Notes under the pieces: model-generated
The model's database searches: none
What the model saw: only the letters and a program-made list of their open reading frames with translations
Told to the model about the DNA's origin: nothing
Assembly: GCA_028819575.1 (NCBI GenBank)
Contig: JAPPLB010000174.1
Location: 1 to 54,867, forward strand
Length of the DNA stretch: 54,867 nt
From: Bryobacterales bacterium
Lineage (GTDB): Bacteria; Acidobacteriota; Terriglobia; Bryobacterales; UBA6623
Direction: 5' to 3'
Shown here: in pieces, positions 7,247-17,192 of the stretch
Position numbering within the stretch: position 1 is the stretch's first letter
How the letters are laid out: every line of letters starts with the position of its first letter
Program-made: the position numbers and the translations under genes

Positions 7247-8685
7247 CAAACCTTCCGCAACCGATCGATGACGCAGTCGCGCCCGAGAGCAGTGAAAATT
7301 GCGAATGCGCTAGGGCCGACGGACTGGCCGCTCAGCGCCGCGCGGGCACCGTTGATCATCAGTCCGGCTTTCATGCCTCGCTCTTCAGCCAAACTGCGAA
7401 GGGTGGTCTCGACGGACTCGCTAGTGAAGTCGTTCAAGGTTGCGAGACGATCGGCGAGCGCCCGAAGAGATTCACGGACACCCTCTTTGTTGAGGTTCTT
7501 TTCGGCCTTGATGTCGGTCGGAAACGTGTCGTTGAAATAAGCCGCGCCACGCTCCGTGAAGTCCTTGAGGGTATTGAAGCGTGAACGGATGAGATCGACC
7601 GTGGCTTCGAGCGAGGGCTTCCGGCCGGCTTCGTTTTGGGGAAGCCGCCAGCCGGCCTCGCGGAGTTCGATTTCAACATAGGGAAGCAAATCTCTCACGG
7701 GCAGGCTGCGCAACTGTTGGCCGTTGATCCAGAGCGCTTTGGGGTCGGCCCAGCTCTGCTCGGAGTCTTCGTCGAACGTAACGACGGCGTTGGTGCGGTT
7801 GACGCTTTCCAATTTGAACAGTTCGATCAACTCGCCGCGGGTGAGCAGTTCTTGATTGTCTTTCGGCGACCAGCCGAGCAGGCACAGGTAGTTGATGATG
7901 CCTTGAGGCAGAAAGCCATGATCGCGGTAGTTCGTGACGCTGACGATTTCGCCATGCCTGCGCTTGGAAAGTTTCGAACCGTCAGGGCCGAGCAGAAGCG
8001 GGAGATGGGCGAACACGGGAAGATCCCCGCCCAGCGCCTCGAACAACAGAATGTGCTTGAAGGTGTTGGTGAGGTGATCCTGGCCGCGGATGATGTGCGT
8101 AATGCCGAGGTCCGAGTCGTCGACGGTAGACGCGAGGTGATAGGTCGGAGAGCCATTGCTCCGGAGCAGCGCGAAGTCCTCGATGTCGGCGATCTTGCGA
8201 GACTGTTCTCCGAATACTTGATCGTGGAAGGTGATGGTGCGGTCGGTCCCGAGGGACACGCGGAACCGGACGACGAACGGCTCGCCGGCGCTGGCTCGGC
8301 GGTCGCTTTCATCCCGTGTCAGTTCCCGCATGACGGGGTTGGCGAGCCACACGCCGGCGGCATCCTTGGCTTCGGGCAAAGCGTTTTGCCGGGTGAAGTC
8401 GCGATAGGCGAGGCCTTTGGCAAGAAGAGCTTCAGCAGCCTCGACGTGCTTCGTGCGGCGCTCGGACTGATGGTGTTGCTCGTCCCAGGGCAGTTCGAGC
8501 CAGTGCAGGCCGTCGATGATGGATTGAAGAGCTTCGTCGGTGCTGCGCTCGCGATCGGTATCGTCGATGCGGAGGACCACCTTCCCGCCGTGCTGACGAG
8601 CGAAGAGCCAGTTGAAGATGTAAGTGCGAGCCCCGCCAATGTGCAAGAACCCCGTTGGGGACGGCGCAAAGCGAACGCGTGTCAT
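7246..8685 (-). CDS. gltX: Glutamyl-tRNA synthetase
   Basis: A 479-residue class I aminoacyl-tRNA synthetase that charges tRNA-Glu (or tRNA-Glu and tRNA-Gln in bacteria lacking GlnRS). The N-terminal RFAPSPTGFLHIGGART holds the HIGH-type motif; IDDTDRERS follows. GPDGSKLSKRRHG is the KMSKS-type motif, and the C-terminal alpha-helical anticodon-binding region follows. No zinc-binding cysteine cluster is visible in the CP1 region, as in many bacterial GluRS. The start is the ATG at 8685; a TTG codon precedes it in frame. The stop overlaps the start of the carbamoyltransferase gene, an unusual partner. A TATACT hexamer on this strand at about 8759-8764 could be its promoter -10, with no good -35. 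Confidence 0.96.
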   Translation of the reverse strand: MTRVRFAPSPTGFLHIGGARTYIFNWLFARQHGGKVVLRIDDTDRERSTDEALQSIIDGLHWLELPWDEQHHQSERRTKHVEAAEALLAKGLAYRDFTRQNALPEAKDAAGVWLANPVMRELTRDESDRRASAGEPFVVRFRVSLGTDRTITFHDQVFGEQSRKIADIEDFALLRSNGSPTYHLASTVDDSDLGITHIIRGQDHLTNTFKHILLFEALGGDLPVFAHLPLLLGPDGSKLSKRRHGEIVSVTNYRDHGFLPQGIINYLCLLGWSPKDNQELLTRGELIELFKLESVNRTNAVVTFDEDSEQSWADPKALWINGQQLRSLPVRDLLPYVEIELREAGWRLPQNEAGRKPSLEATVDLIRSRFNTLKDFTERGAAYFNDTFPTDIKAEKNLNKEGVRESLRALADRLATLNDFTSESVETTLRSLAEERGMKAGLMINGARAALSGQSVGPSAFAIFTALGRDCVIDRLRKV

Positions 8686-9239
8686 CAAGAGTCGGAGGAG
8701 AAACGCCGGGGTTCAGGCAGGAAGCGGATGTTGTGGATTCGCCCGCCGTGTTCGAGGGCTCAGTATAGCAATCGAGGTGGGATTGCCCCGAATGTGGCGT
8801 CTTGCTCCGGTGACGGTCAGCCTTTACGGACAGGTCGACAAGTCTGTGAAAGCACATGAGAGGAGTGACCTGAAGGTGCGTGGCGAAATCCCGCTTGACG
8901 CCGGGAATGGCGCTGCGCCAGGCGGGCAAGGCGCGGCCAGGGCGAATATGGGACCTGTTCGACCGAGGAGCAACGCAGTTCAGCTGGGATGCATCGCCGC
9001 TTGAATGCAGAGAGGCTTTTGCCACGGGCTGCAAAGAAGAAGTGTCATGGAGATGGATGGGGGTTAGTGGGTCGAGGAGAAGCCTACGAGCCACAACTGC
9101 CGGCATCTGCGCTATTTCTCTCTGTTTTGTGTGAAACTCTTAACTAGCGAGGAAATCCTCAGACCGACAAGCAGGACAACGGATCGCCGCGTCAACTTGA
9201 CTCGAATGTGAACCTTGGCAGCGAAGAAAAAAACTAGCT
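8686..9239. other. 554-base divergent intergenic region
   Basis: Lies between the starts of gltX (minus) and the MDR dehydrogenase (plus), so it should hold both promoters. TATACT on the minus strand near 8759 is a candidate -10 for gltX. No reading frame here resembles a known protein, and no strong hairpin or repeat was recognised. Confidence 0.4.
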
Positions 9240-10253
9240 ATGAAGATCGCCATCTTGCATGGGCCGCGTAACTTGCGGATTGAAGAGCATCCCTTGGAGA
9301 CGAGAAACCTGGCTCCGGATCAGATTTGGGTCGAAACGGAGATCACTGCGCTCAAGATCGGCACCGACCGCGGGAACTACGAAGGCGCCGAGCAGGTTCC
9401 GGGCGCGCCGGACTTTCCCCGCTGGGTTGGCGATAGCAATTTGGGGATGGTACGCGGAGTGGGTTCGGCGGTGACGCGGTTTGCGGTGGGCGACCGTGTC
9501 GTGTCCCGGTACCACCATCAGTCGGAGTACGTCGCCAAGGAGTCGGAGTGCATTGTGAAGGTGCCGCAGGGGGTAGACCCGGAGGACGCGGTTTATTCGC
9601 ATCTTTACGCGCTGAGCTCCAAGTGTTACCGCAAAGCGCACTTTACGCCGGGAGAGAACGTGGCGGTCGTGGGACTTGGCGTGTTGGGTTTAGGCGCGGT
9701 TGCTCTGGGGCCTTTATTCGGGGCAAGGGTGATCGGACTGGGGAACAGCCCGGTTCGGCTGGAGATGGCGAAGCGAATGGGGGCGCATGCGGCGTTCCTT
9801 TCGGGAGATCCGGACTTGCACAACAAGCTAGACGAGTTTACGAATGGGACTGGTGTGGACCTGGTCATTTTGACTGCGAATCCGTGGCCGGCCTACCGTA
9901 CCGCGGTGGAGACCGTGCGGCACAACGGGCGGGTGTCGATCGTGGCGCTTTCGGGGCGCGGCGAAAAACCGCTGAACTTCAATCCGCTGGCGATGGAGTA
10001 TTTCTACATCAAGGGGATTTCTCTGATCGCGGTTTGCGAGACAGACGGTTATCTGTATCCTTCACGGGAAGAGCGGTTCGACGACGCGCGCTCGTGCGAG
10101 CATGTGCTGTCGCTGATGCAGGGAGGCCGGCTTGAGCCGAAGCGATTGATCACGCACCGGTTTCCTTACACGGACATGGTCGAGGCCTATGAGATGGCTT
10201 ACCGCCGCGAAAAAGAAATGCTGGGGGTGATCTTCCAATGGAAGGATGTGTAG
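9240..10253 (+). CDS. MDR-family dehydrogenase lacking the zinc ligands
   Basis: A 337-residue medium-chain dehydrogenase/reductase. The GroES-like N-terminal half is followed by a Rossmann NAD(P)-binding half, with the nucleotide loop VVGLGVLGLGAV at about residue 142. Zinc-dependent alcohol dehydrogenases carry Cys in a GxCGTD/GxCGSD motif and a GHE motif. Here the first reads ALKIGTDRG, with no cysteine, and GHE is absent, so the catalytic zinc site appears lost. It is closer to zinc-independent or BchC-like oxidoreductases. The gene is followed eight bases after its stop by an HpcH/HpaI aldolase-family gene, which suggests a shared small catabolic pathway for a hydroxy or keto acid. No clear Shine-Dalgarno sequence precedes the ATG. 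Confidence 0.85.
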   Translation: MKIAILHGPRNLRIEEHPLETRNLAPDQIWVETEITALKIGTDRGNYEGAEQVPGAPDFPRWVGDSNLGMVRGVGSAVTRFAVGDRVVSRYHHQSEYVAKESECIVKVPQGVDPEDAVYSHLYALSSKCYRKAHFTPGENVAVVGLGVLGLGAVALGPLFGARVIGLGNSPVRLEMAKRMGAHAAFLSGDPDLHNKLDEFTNGTGVDLVILTANPWPAYRTAVETVRHNGRVSIVALSGRGEKPLNFNPLAMEYFYIKGISLIAVCETDGYLYPSREERFDDARSCEHVLSLMQGGRLEPKRLITHRFPYTDMVEAYEMAYRREKEMLGVIFQWKDV

Positions 10254-10260
10254 AGAAAGC

Positions 10261-11046
10261 ATGAGACCAAATAAGCTCAGAGAACTTCTCAAGAACGGCA
10301 AACCAACGATCGCGACGCATATTCACAGCAGTTGGCCGTCGGTTGTCGAAATAGCCGGACACACGGGCATGTTCGACTACATCGAGTTCGTGTCGGAATA
10401 CGCGCCTTTCGACCTGTACGCGCTGGACAATATCTGCCGTGCGGCAGAGTTGCACGGCATGTCGTCGATGATCAAAGTGGATCAGCAGCCGCGCAAGTTC
10501 CTTGCGCAGCGGGCGATCGGGGCGGGATTTCAGAGCGTGCTTTTCGCCGATTGCCGGAAGGCGGCAGACGCGGAGGAGTGCGTACGCGCGGTACTGCCCG
10601 AAACGCCGGAGGATCAAGGAACGCACGGCGTTGCGACACGGCGGTTCACGTACATGCTCTACGGCGGCACGCAGAATTACGTCGATGCTCTGCGCGATAT
10701 CGTCGTAGCTCTGATGATCGAGAAGAAGACAGCCGTAGAGAACCTCGACGAAGTGCTGGCGGTGCCGGGAATCGACATGGTGCAGTGGGGACCGGCAGAC
10801 TACTCGATGAGCATCGGGAGGCCGGGAGATTGGTTCGCGCCGGACATCAAAGAGATCGAGAAGAAGGTAATCGCAGCAGCATTGAAGAACGGGATCGCGC
10901 CGCGGGCGGAAATCGAGTCACCGGATCAGGCGAAGTACTATCTGGATCTCGGTGTCAAGCATTTCTGCATTTCAACGGACATCATGCTGCTGTATCGGAC
11001 CTGGAGGCAAAAGGGAGAGGAACTGCGGAAAATAGTGGAAGGATAA
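10261..11046 (+). CDS. HpcH/HpaI aldolase/citrate lyase family protein
   Basis: A 261-residue TIM-barrel protein of the HpcH/HpaI family, whose members cleave 2-keto-3-deoxy acids or citramalyl-type substrates with a divalent metal. Visible features are ATHIHSSWPSVVEIAG near the N-terminus (active-site histidine region), the strand AGFQSVLFADC, AVENLDEVLAV, and GIDMVQWGPADYSMSIG, the GPxDLS-type loop with the metal-binding aspartate. The length is typical. The start at ATG 10261 is eight bases after the dehydrogenase stop; an in-frame ATG at 10246 overlaps that gene and is an alternative. The pair probably forms one operon. The substrate cannot be read from sequence; the second alternative is a citrate-lyase beta-like protein. 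Confidence 0.85.
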   Translation: MRPNKLRELLKNGKPTIATHIHSSWPSVVEIAGHTGMFDYIEFVSEYAPFDLYALDNICRAAELHGMSSMIKVDQQPRKFLAQRAIGAGFQSVLFADCRKAADAEECVRAVLPETPEDQGTHGVATRRFTYMLYGGTQNYVDALRDIVVALMIEKKTAVENLDEVLAVPGIDMVQWGPADYSMSIGRPGDWFAPDIKEIEKKVIAAALKNGIAPRAEIESPDQAKYYLDLGVKHFCISTDIMLLYRTWRQKGEELRKIVEG

Positions 11047-11516
11047 CCGCCCCTGGAAAAGTCACGCGGGCGGCGTTACGCTGCCTGAAGCCGAATCAGC
11101 AACCTGTGGGAGCTTCAACAACAGGGCACCGTGTCGCTGCACCGAGGGCCGACAGCAGCGCATAGCTCTTTGGACGACGGAAATATGTGGTCGTTCGTCG
11201 GAGCGGATCGACCCGGGCCTATGTCCCTCTAACTCCGTACAGATCAAGTACAGGATGCCGGCGCGGGACTGACCTCTGCACATTCGCCAGATCCTGAAAG
11301 GCCGTCCGAGAGCCTTGCGTTTGCATTTGTTCGCAAATCGAATGTCCGCACACAGCAGACGTCGAGGCCGGTGAGTGCTTCCACATCTCGGTGGCAATGC
11401 GCACCGCAGACTGACACATAAGATTCCGTGTGGCTCAACGGGGCCCTTCCGAGCGGTCGGCACGACTTGAGCGGAAGGGGCAGGCATCCGATATGTCTGG
11501 TTATCATTAGCTATTG
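11047..11516. other. 470-base gap carrying the inverted 25-bp match
   Basis: No protein family was recognised on either strand; the open frames have unusual composition, rich in Cys, Arg and Ser. Bases 11057-11081 are the exact reverse complement of 21-45 at the edge of the IS110-type element. The gap may be a relic of a mobile element or a repeat target. The end of the gap precedes a secreted glycosidase-like gene, whose promoter should lie here. Confidence 0.4.
11057..11081 (-). repeat. Inverted copy of the 25-bp sequence at 21-45
   Basis: Identical over 25 bases to the reverse complement of 21-45. Similarity fades on the side away from the transposon gene and stops sharply on the other, at the four Ts. 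It lies ten bases after the stop codon of the aldolase-family gene. Confidence 0.6.
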
Positions 11517-13409
11517 ATGCGCCAAGCAACTCTTGTGCTCTCTTTGCTGCTGTTCGCGGCGAAGGCTTCCGCGATCGAGGTGTGCGACAGCGTGCCGGTT
11601 TATGAGCCTTGCGAGATTTCGGTGGCGTTGTCGGCAGCGGAGGTTGAGGCTCATCCGAATCCGTACGTGAGCGTGGAGTTGCGGGCGGAGTTTCGCTCAC
11701 CGAAAAAAGGCACGACGTACGTAATACCGGCGTTTTGGGACGGCGGCGGGACGTTTCGCTTGCGCTTTTCGCCTCTCGATGAGGGGCGCTGGGACTTTCG
11801 GCTGATTTCAAATCTCGACAGCCTCAACCGCAAGATGGCGAGCTTCAACGCGCTGCCGCCGCGCTCACCGGGGTTCGTACGCATCTTCAATCTCCGCTAC
11901 TTCCGATACGACCAACCTGAAACGGCGCACTTCTGGATGGGCGACACGTGCTACAAGTTCGCCACGATCCCCTGGGAGACCTTCCGCCGCCTGATCGACG
12001 TCCGGGCGGAGCAGAAGTTCAATCACCTGCGGGGGCTCGTCCTCGGCTTCGACGAGAGCGCCGAGAAGGTTCTTGCTGATCCCGACCGACCGTCACCGGA
12101 GCATTTCCGGGAAGTCGATCGGCGAGTGGCGTACATGAACAGCAAAGGCATCACATACGACCTCCTTCTCGCCGGCGACCGCAACCAGTTGGCTGAGCTG
12201 CTGCCCGAGCGCAGTCAGCGCGAGCGATATGTGCGATATCTCGTGGCGCGCTATGCGGCGATGAACATCACTTGGCAGGGAGTCCAGGAATGGGAGGAAT
12301 ACGAAGACGGCATCCGGCTATTGCGCGAGATCTACAGCTACATCACAAAGATGGATCCCTACAAGCATCCGCGATCAACCCATGCGGTGACGACCTCGGC
12401 GGCGTTGTTCGAAGAGGGCTGGATGGATTACGTCGTGCAGCAATCGTCGAGCACGGACTTGGCGGCGGTGGAATACGAGATGTATCCGGTGCCGCAGGTG
12501 AATGCAGAGCTCGGATACGAGAACAGCGGCGCGGGGAAAACGCACCGGAATCATGTAGATACGGGGGAGTTTCGGCGGCGGCTTTGGCGGGCTGCGATGA
12601 ACGGGCAGTACGTGACGTTTGGAAACACGGGGACTTATGGCGGGCGCGGGTTTGACGTAGATGTCCGCTTCGCCGATTCTCCGGGTGCAAGGCAGATGAC
12701 ACACCTGCATGACTTCTTCACTCAGACTCGGTATTGGGATCTCGAAACCTATCCGAGGGTGGCGGGAGGACCGGCGATGTCGCTGGAGCTGACGAGGTTC
12801 CGCAGCGAATCGATGCAAGGCATCGAGTACATGGTCTATGTCGAGAAGCCGCGCCAGGTGGAACTACTCGTGGCGAAAGGGAAATACGACATCAGTTGGT
12901 TCAATCCGATTGACGGCGCCTGGGTTCATGAGAAGGACAAGCTCAAGGGAGAGCGGTTTACTACTGCAGGACCGCCGGACGCATCCCACGACTGGGTGCT
13001 CTACGTGCGGCGGGAGGGGAAAAAACAGGGAATGAACAAGTCGTACTTCCTGGAGTCGCGCCGTCCGAAACCAAAGGAGATCGAGAACACGCCCTCGGAA
13101 GTCCCGTTCGTAATCCAGTTCCCTGAATCGGGTCCGCTCGTGGCGGGTGAGGAGTACGAGTTCAACGCGACGTTGACAAAAAGCTCCCGCGCGGTGAAGC
13201 GTATGCGCTGGATCTGGGCAGCCGAGGCGCCGGGAGCAAATAAGGGCTACCGGATATTGGGCACCGGGCAGTTCGGAAAATTTCGCATCCCTACAGACAT
13301 CACAGACCGCTATCCCATGACGTTCCAGGTGCGACTGATCGGCGTGGACGGACTCCGGCGCCTCTACGAATCGATTGGGACATACAAGCTTCTCAGGATG
13401 AAGGAGTAA
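11517..13409 (+). CDS. Secreted DUF5060/DUF4038-type putative glycoside hydrolase
   Basis: A 630-residue exported protein with a Sec signal peptide (MRQATLVLSLLLFAAKASA). An N-terminal DUF5060-like beta domain follows: YEPCEISVAL, then AFWDGGGTFRLRFSPLDEGRW. A TIM-barrel-like DUF4038 region begins at HFWMGDTCYKF, the position where relatives have FFWLGDTAW. ITWQGVQEWEEY and the later VTFGNTGTYGG may hold acidic catalytic residues. The C-terminal part is a beta domain typical of these proteins. Such proteins include apiosidase- and arabinofuranosidase-like glycosidases of plant polysaccharide degradation. The start is ATG 11517, preceded by an in-frame TTG. The gene stands alone between a gene-poor gap and tsaB. 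Confidence 0.75.
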   Translation: MRQATLVLSLLLFAAKASAIEVCDSVPVYEPCEISVALSAAEVEAHPNPYVSVELRAEFRSPKKGTTYVIPAFWDGGGTFRLRFSPLDEGRWDFRLISNLDSLNRKMASFNALPPRSPGFVRIFNLRYFRYDQPETAHFWMGDTCYKFATIPWETFRRLIDVRAEQKFNHLRGLVLGFDESAEKVLADPDRPSPEHFREVDRRVAYMNSKGITYDLLLAGDRNQLAELLPERSQRERYVRYLVARYAAMNITWQGVQEWEEYEDGIRLLREIYSYITKMDPYKHPRSTHAVTTSAALFEEGWMDYVVQQSSSTDLAAVEYEMYPVPQVNAELGYENSGAGKTHRNHVDTGEFRRRLWRAAMNGQYVTFGNTGTYGGRGFDVDVRFADSPGARQMTHLHDFFTQTRYWDLETYPRVAGGPAMSLELTRFRSESMQGIEYMVYVEKPRQVELLVAKGKYDISWFNPIDGAWVHEKDKLKGERFTTAGPPDASHDWVLYVRREGKKQGMNKSYFLESRRPKPKEIENTPSEVPFVIQFPESGPLVAGEEYEFNATLTKSSRAVKRMRWIWAAEAPGANKGYRILGTGQFGKFRIPTDITDRYPMTFQVRLIGVDGLRRLYESIGTYKLLRMKE

Positions 13410-13468
13410 CGAAGCTGCGGAACGGCTGTAGTCCGCTTGGTTCTCCTCTGACCTGTTCCCTGCCCTGA

Positions 13469-14161
13469 ATGATTGTCCTCGCCTTTGACACCACAAGCCG
13501 TCGGGGCAGTCTTGCACTTCTGCACAACGGTCACGTGATGGAAGCTCGGGCCGTTTCGGCGCCTGACGGATTCGCTGCAAAGCTCTATCCGGAGATACGT
13601 GAGCTATTGGAACAGAACGAAGTGTCGCTGGCGGAAGTCGACTGCTACGCATCCGCTTCGGGACCGGGCTCATTTACTGGGATTCGAATCGGTCTGACTG
13701 CCGTTAAATCACTCGCGGAAGTAAATCGTAAGAAAGTCGTCGGAGTATCCAACCTTCGAGCAATGGCCGAACTGGGCGAGGGGGGCTTTCGCGCACCTCT
13801 GATGGATGCCCGACGGGGCGAAGTCTATGCCGCAGTCTATGACGCTCAAGGACATGCAGTGGTCGATGAAATGGTTACGCCCTGGGCTGCATTCGTCGAG
13901 CTCGTTGGGCGGCGTGAAGTCACATTCCTGTCATGCGATGCCGGTCTGTTCACTGAGAATGGGGCGGCCCCTCTCCGTGCCGCGCGGCGAAGCTCGTCAG
14001 GTTCCGCGAAGCATATGATCCTGAAGCTGCCTCTCGCTGTGGGGGTGGGCCGCATCGCAACACGCCTGATGGTCTCCGGCGAAGTACTCGATCCGTTGGA
14101 ACTCAACGCCAACTATGTGAGGAGACCGGACGCAGAGCTGAACTGGAGGCCTCCACAGTGA
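13469..14161 (+). CDS. tsaB: tRNA threonylcarbamoyladenosine biosynthesis protein TsaB
   Basis: A 230-residue ASKHA-fold protein. TsaB partners TsaD and TsaE to transfer threonylcarbamoyl from TC-AMP to A37 of ANN-decoding tRNAs. The N-terminal MIVLAFDTTSRRGSLAL and the family signature YASASGPGSFTGIRIGLTAVKSLA are clear, as is MDARRGEVYAAVYD. The length is typical for TsaB and too short for TsaD, and the TsaD metal histidines are absent. The other members of the complex are not in the window. The gene precedes mreB by about 200 bases on the same strand. There is no strong Shine-Dalgarno sequence before ATG 13469. Confidence 0.93.
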   Translation: MIVLAFDTTSRRGSLALLHNGHVMEARAVSAPDGFAAKLYPEIRELLEQNEVSLAEVDCYASASGPGSFTGIRIGLTAVKSLAEVNRKKVVGVSNLRAMAELGEGGFRAPLMDARRGEVYAAVYDAQGHAVVDEMVTPWAAFVELVGRREVTFLSCDAGLFTENGAAPLRAARRSSSGSAKHMILKLPLAVGVGRIATRLMVSGEVLDPLELNANYVRRPDAELNWRPPQ

Positions 14162-14338
14162 TGTTCCGGCGGAAGAACCGTCGAAATGTTTCGCCTTCAA
14201 CAGTTTCGAGTGCCACGACAGTCAGCTTCCCGCTACACTGATTAGGCAGTTGCCTCTGATGAGGGATTGGCTCAACGGCCCCTATCTGATCCTGATCCGT
14301 GGAAGCGCACCGTTGCGGCGGGAGTCAACACTGCATGA

Positions 14339-15391
<1,053 letters not shown>

Positions 15392-15400
15392 GCCTTCGGT

Positions 15401-16663
15401 ATGAAGGAGTTTGTCGCACGCTATCGCAATGCCTCACTACTGGCGGCTGTGCTGTTTGTGCAGTTCGTTCTATTGGGCTACCAGGTCAAGACGGGCGAGG
15501 ATGTTCGCTTTGCACGCGTCTGGACCAGCGCTCTGATTACTCCCATCGATAGAATCTTGAGTGGTGGCGCGGGGTTCTTCGGTTCGTTATGGAGTGAGTA
15601 CGTCTGGCTGCAAGAAATCCGAGACGAGAATAAAGACCTCAAGACGAAAAACGAACGGCTGAGACTCGAGAAGCAACAGTTGCACCGTGCGCTGGCCCGG
15701 TTTTCACGCGAGGAGGAAGTACTCGCCTATCAGAAACAAATTCCGTCCGAGACAGTTTTGGCGAGCGTGATCGGGATGGGTGTGAACCCTACCGCCCGAG
15801 AGATCATCGTCGACAAGGGTCGGAACGCCGGGATCAAGCCGGGAATGGCAGTCGTCACGGCGGACGGGGCGGTCGGAAAAGTTCAGGTGGCCTATGGAAG
15901 TTCTTCACTCGTGCTGTTGATCAGTGACGTGGATTCGGGTGTCGGCGTTCTGCTGAAAAACTCGCGAGCTCGAGGGATCGTAAAAGGGACAGGCGGATCG
16001 GAGTGCCGACTCGAATATATCGACGCCGAAGTCGAGGTCGCAGTCGGAGAAGCAGTATACACGTCGGGCGAGGATCGAATCTTCCCCAAGGGGCTGCCCG
16101 TCGGAGAGGTTACTCGCGTAGGAGCTGTCTCGGACTATCAGGAAATCCACATGCGTCCGTTTGCAGCGCTGAATCGCCTTGAGGAAGTGCTTGTGGTGAC
16201 GGTGGGAGTACATCAGAACTTGCCGCGTTTCACGACGCCCCAACCCCCGGAAGCGATGATGCCGATGCCGATGGCTGCATCGGATGCTCTGCCATCAACT
16301 GGACCACGGGAGGGAATGGGACTGGTGGAGAAAACGTCGCAGGCGACGGCAACGACTGAAACCGGGACAGACAGGCTGATGCCGACGCAAACCGAGGCAG
16401 ACGCTTTGATGCAGAGGTATCGGGATCTCGGAGCCGCCCAACAGCATCGATACGGAGAAGGAAATCTGCAAACGCCGCCTCCGGATTTCAATCTGTTGCG
16501 GACCGCTGCGTCAGCGCCTACGCCATCCCCAGACGCAGCCGAGCCGGCATCACCCACCGCCGCGCCCACTCCAGTGGCGACAGAAGCCCTGGCTGCGAGC
16601 CGTACAGAAGGGACATCGGATAACGGCGCAGAGGACGCGAATGGCGCGGACCCTAATCCCTAG
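15401..16663 (+). CDS. mreC: Rod shape-determining protein MreC with long Pro/Ala/Thr tail
   Basis: A 420-residue inner-membrane protein that organises the elongasome and activates PBP2. One transmembrane segment (about residues 12-28, ASLLAAVLFVQFVLLGY) is followed by a coiled coil (about 69-105, EIRDENKDLKTKNERLRLEKQQL) and the two beta-barrel MreC core (about 115-275: VIGMGVNP, KGRNAGIKPGMAVVT, GLPVGEVTRVG). The final 140 or so residues are rich in Pro, Ala, Thr and Glu, look disordered and are not part of the usual fold; most MreC proteins end at 270-300 residues. The 3' end overlaps the start of mreD by 23 bases. Confidence 0.95.
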   Translation: MKEFVARYRNASLLAAVLFVQFVLLGYQVKTGEDVRFARVWTSALITPIDRILSGGAGFFGSLWSEYVWLQEIRDENKDLKTKNERLRLEKQQLHRALARFSREEEVLAYQKQIPSETVLASVIGMGVNPTAREIIVDKGRNAGIKPGMAVVTADGAVGKVQVAYGSSSLVLLISDVDSGVGVLLKNSRARGIVKGTGGSECRLEYIDAEVEVAVGEAVYTSGEDRIFPKGLPVGEVTRVGAVSDYQEIHMRPFAALNRLEEVLVVTVGVHQNLPRFTTPQPPEAMMPMPMAASDALPSTGPREGMGLVEKTSQATATTETGTDRLMPTQTEADALMQRYRDLGAAQQHRYGEGNLQTPPPDFNLLRTAASAPTPSPDAAEPASPTAAPTPVATEALAASRTEGTSDNGAEDANGADPNP

Positions 16664-17192
16664 CAATATCCGTTCGCAGTCAATCGGCAACACTCCACTA
16701 CGCCGCCGGCCCCTGGAGAAGCTTGGACCCGTCGGTTCGATGGGCGTCGTCATCGTGAGTTTCGCCGCGCAGAGCTTCCTGCCTCGATTTGTGAGCTGGA
16801 CGGGCGCTTTCGACCTGCCTCTGCTGATTGTGGTCTATCTTGCACTGACCGAAAGGAATGTACCACGCGGAATTTTGATCGGTGCGGCAATCGGCCTTAC
16901 TCAGGACGCCCTTTCTCATGGCCCTATTGGTGGGTTTGGTATTATCAAAACGGTCGTCGGCTATCTGGCCGCCTCGATGAGTCGAATCGTAGAGATTGAC
17001 TACCCTGGCATTCGAGGTATCCTGGCGGCGCTCTTCTTCTTGATTCACCATTTGCTCTTCTGGCTGATGCAAACGGTGCTATTAGGGATTAACGTCTCTT
17101 TCGATCCCGCTCGAACATTGGTGATGTCTGCGGCCTACGCAGGTTTGGCGCTGCTGCTGTTTCCTTTGATCGACCGCCTCAAGAGAGCGTGA
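16641..17192 (+). CDS. mreD: Rod shape-determining protein MreD
   Basis: A 183-residue polytopic membrane protein that binds MreC in the elongasome. After a polar N-terminal stretch of about 33 residues there are hydrophobic segments: VVIVSFAAQSFL, LPLLIVVYLAL, GILIGAAIGLTQDAL, AALFFLIHHLLFWLMQTVLL and VMSAAYAGLALLLFPLI. The GxxxGLxQD-like sequence GAAIGLTQDALS is typical of MreD. It starts inside mreC and its TGA overlaps the ATG of the PBP2 gene (TGATG), so the three are translationally coupled. The unusually long N-terminal part could mean that the real start is an internal ATG such as MGVVIVSF. Confidence 0.93.
   Translation: MARTLIPSNIRSQSIGNTPLRRRPLEKLGPVGSMGVVIVSFAAQSFLPRFVSWTGAFDLPLLIVVYLALTERNVPRGILIGAAIGLTQDALSHGPIGGFGIIKTVVGYLAASMSRIVEIDYPGIRGILAALFFLIHHLLFWLMQTVLLGINVSFDPARTLVMSAAYAGLALLLFPLIDRLKRA

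Noticed and set aside
7636-8859. 407-residue open frame antisense to gltX
   Set aside because: It is fully covered by gltX, whose HIGH and KMSKS motifs are intact; the antisense product is low in recognisable structure.
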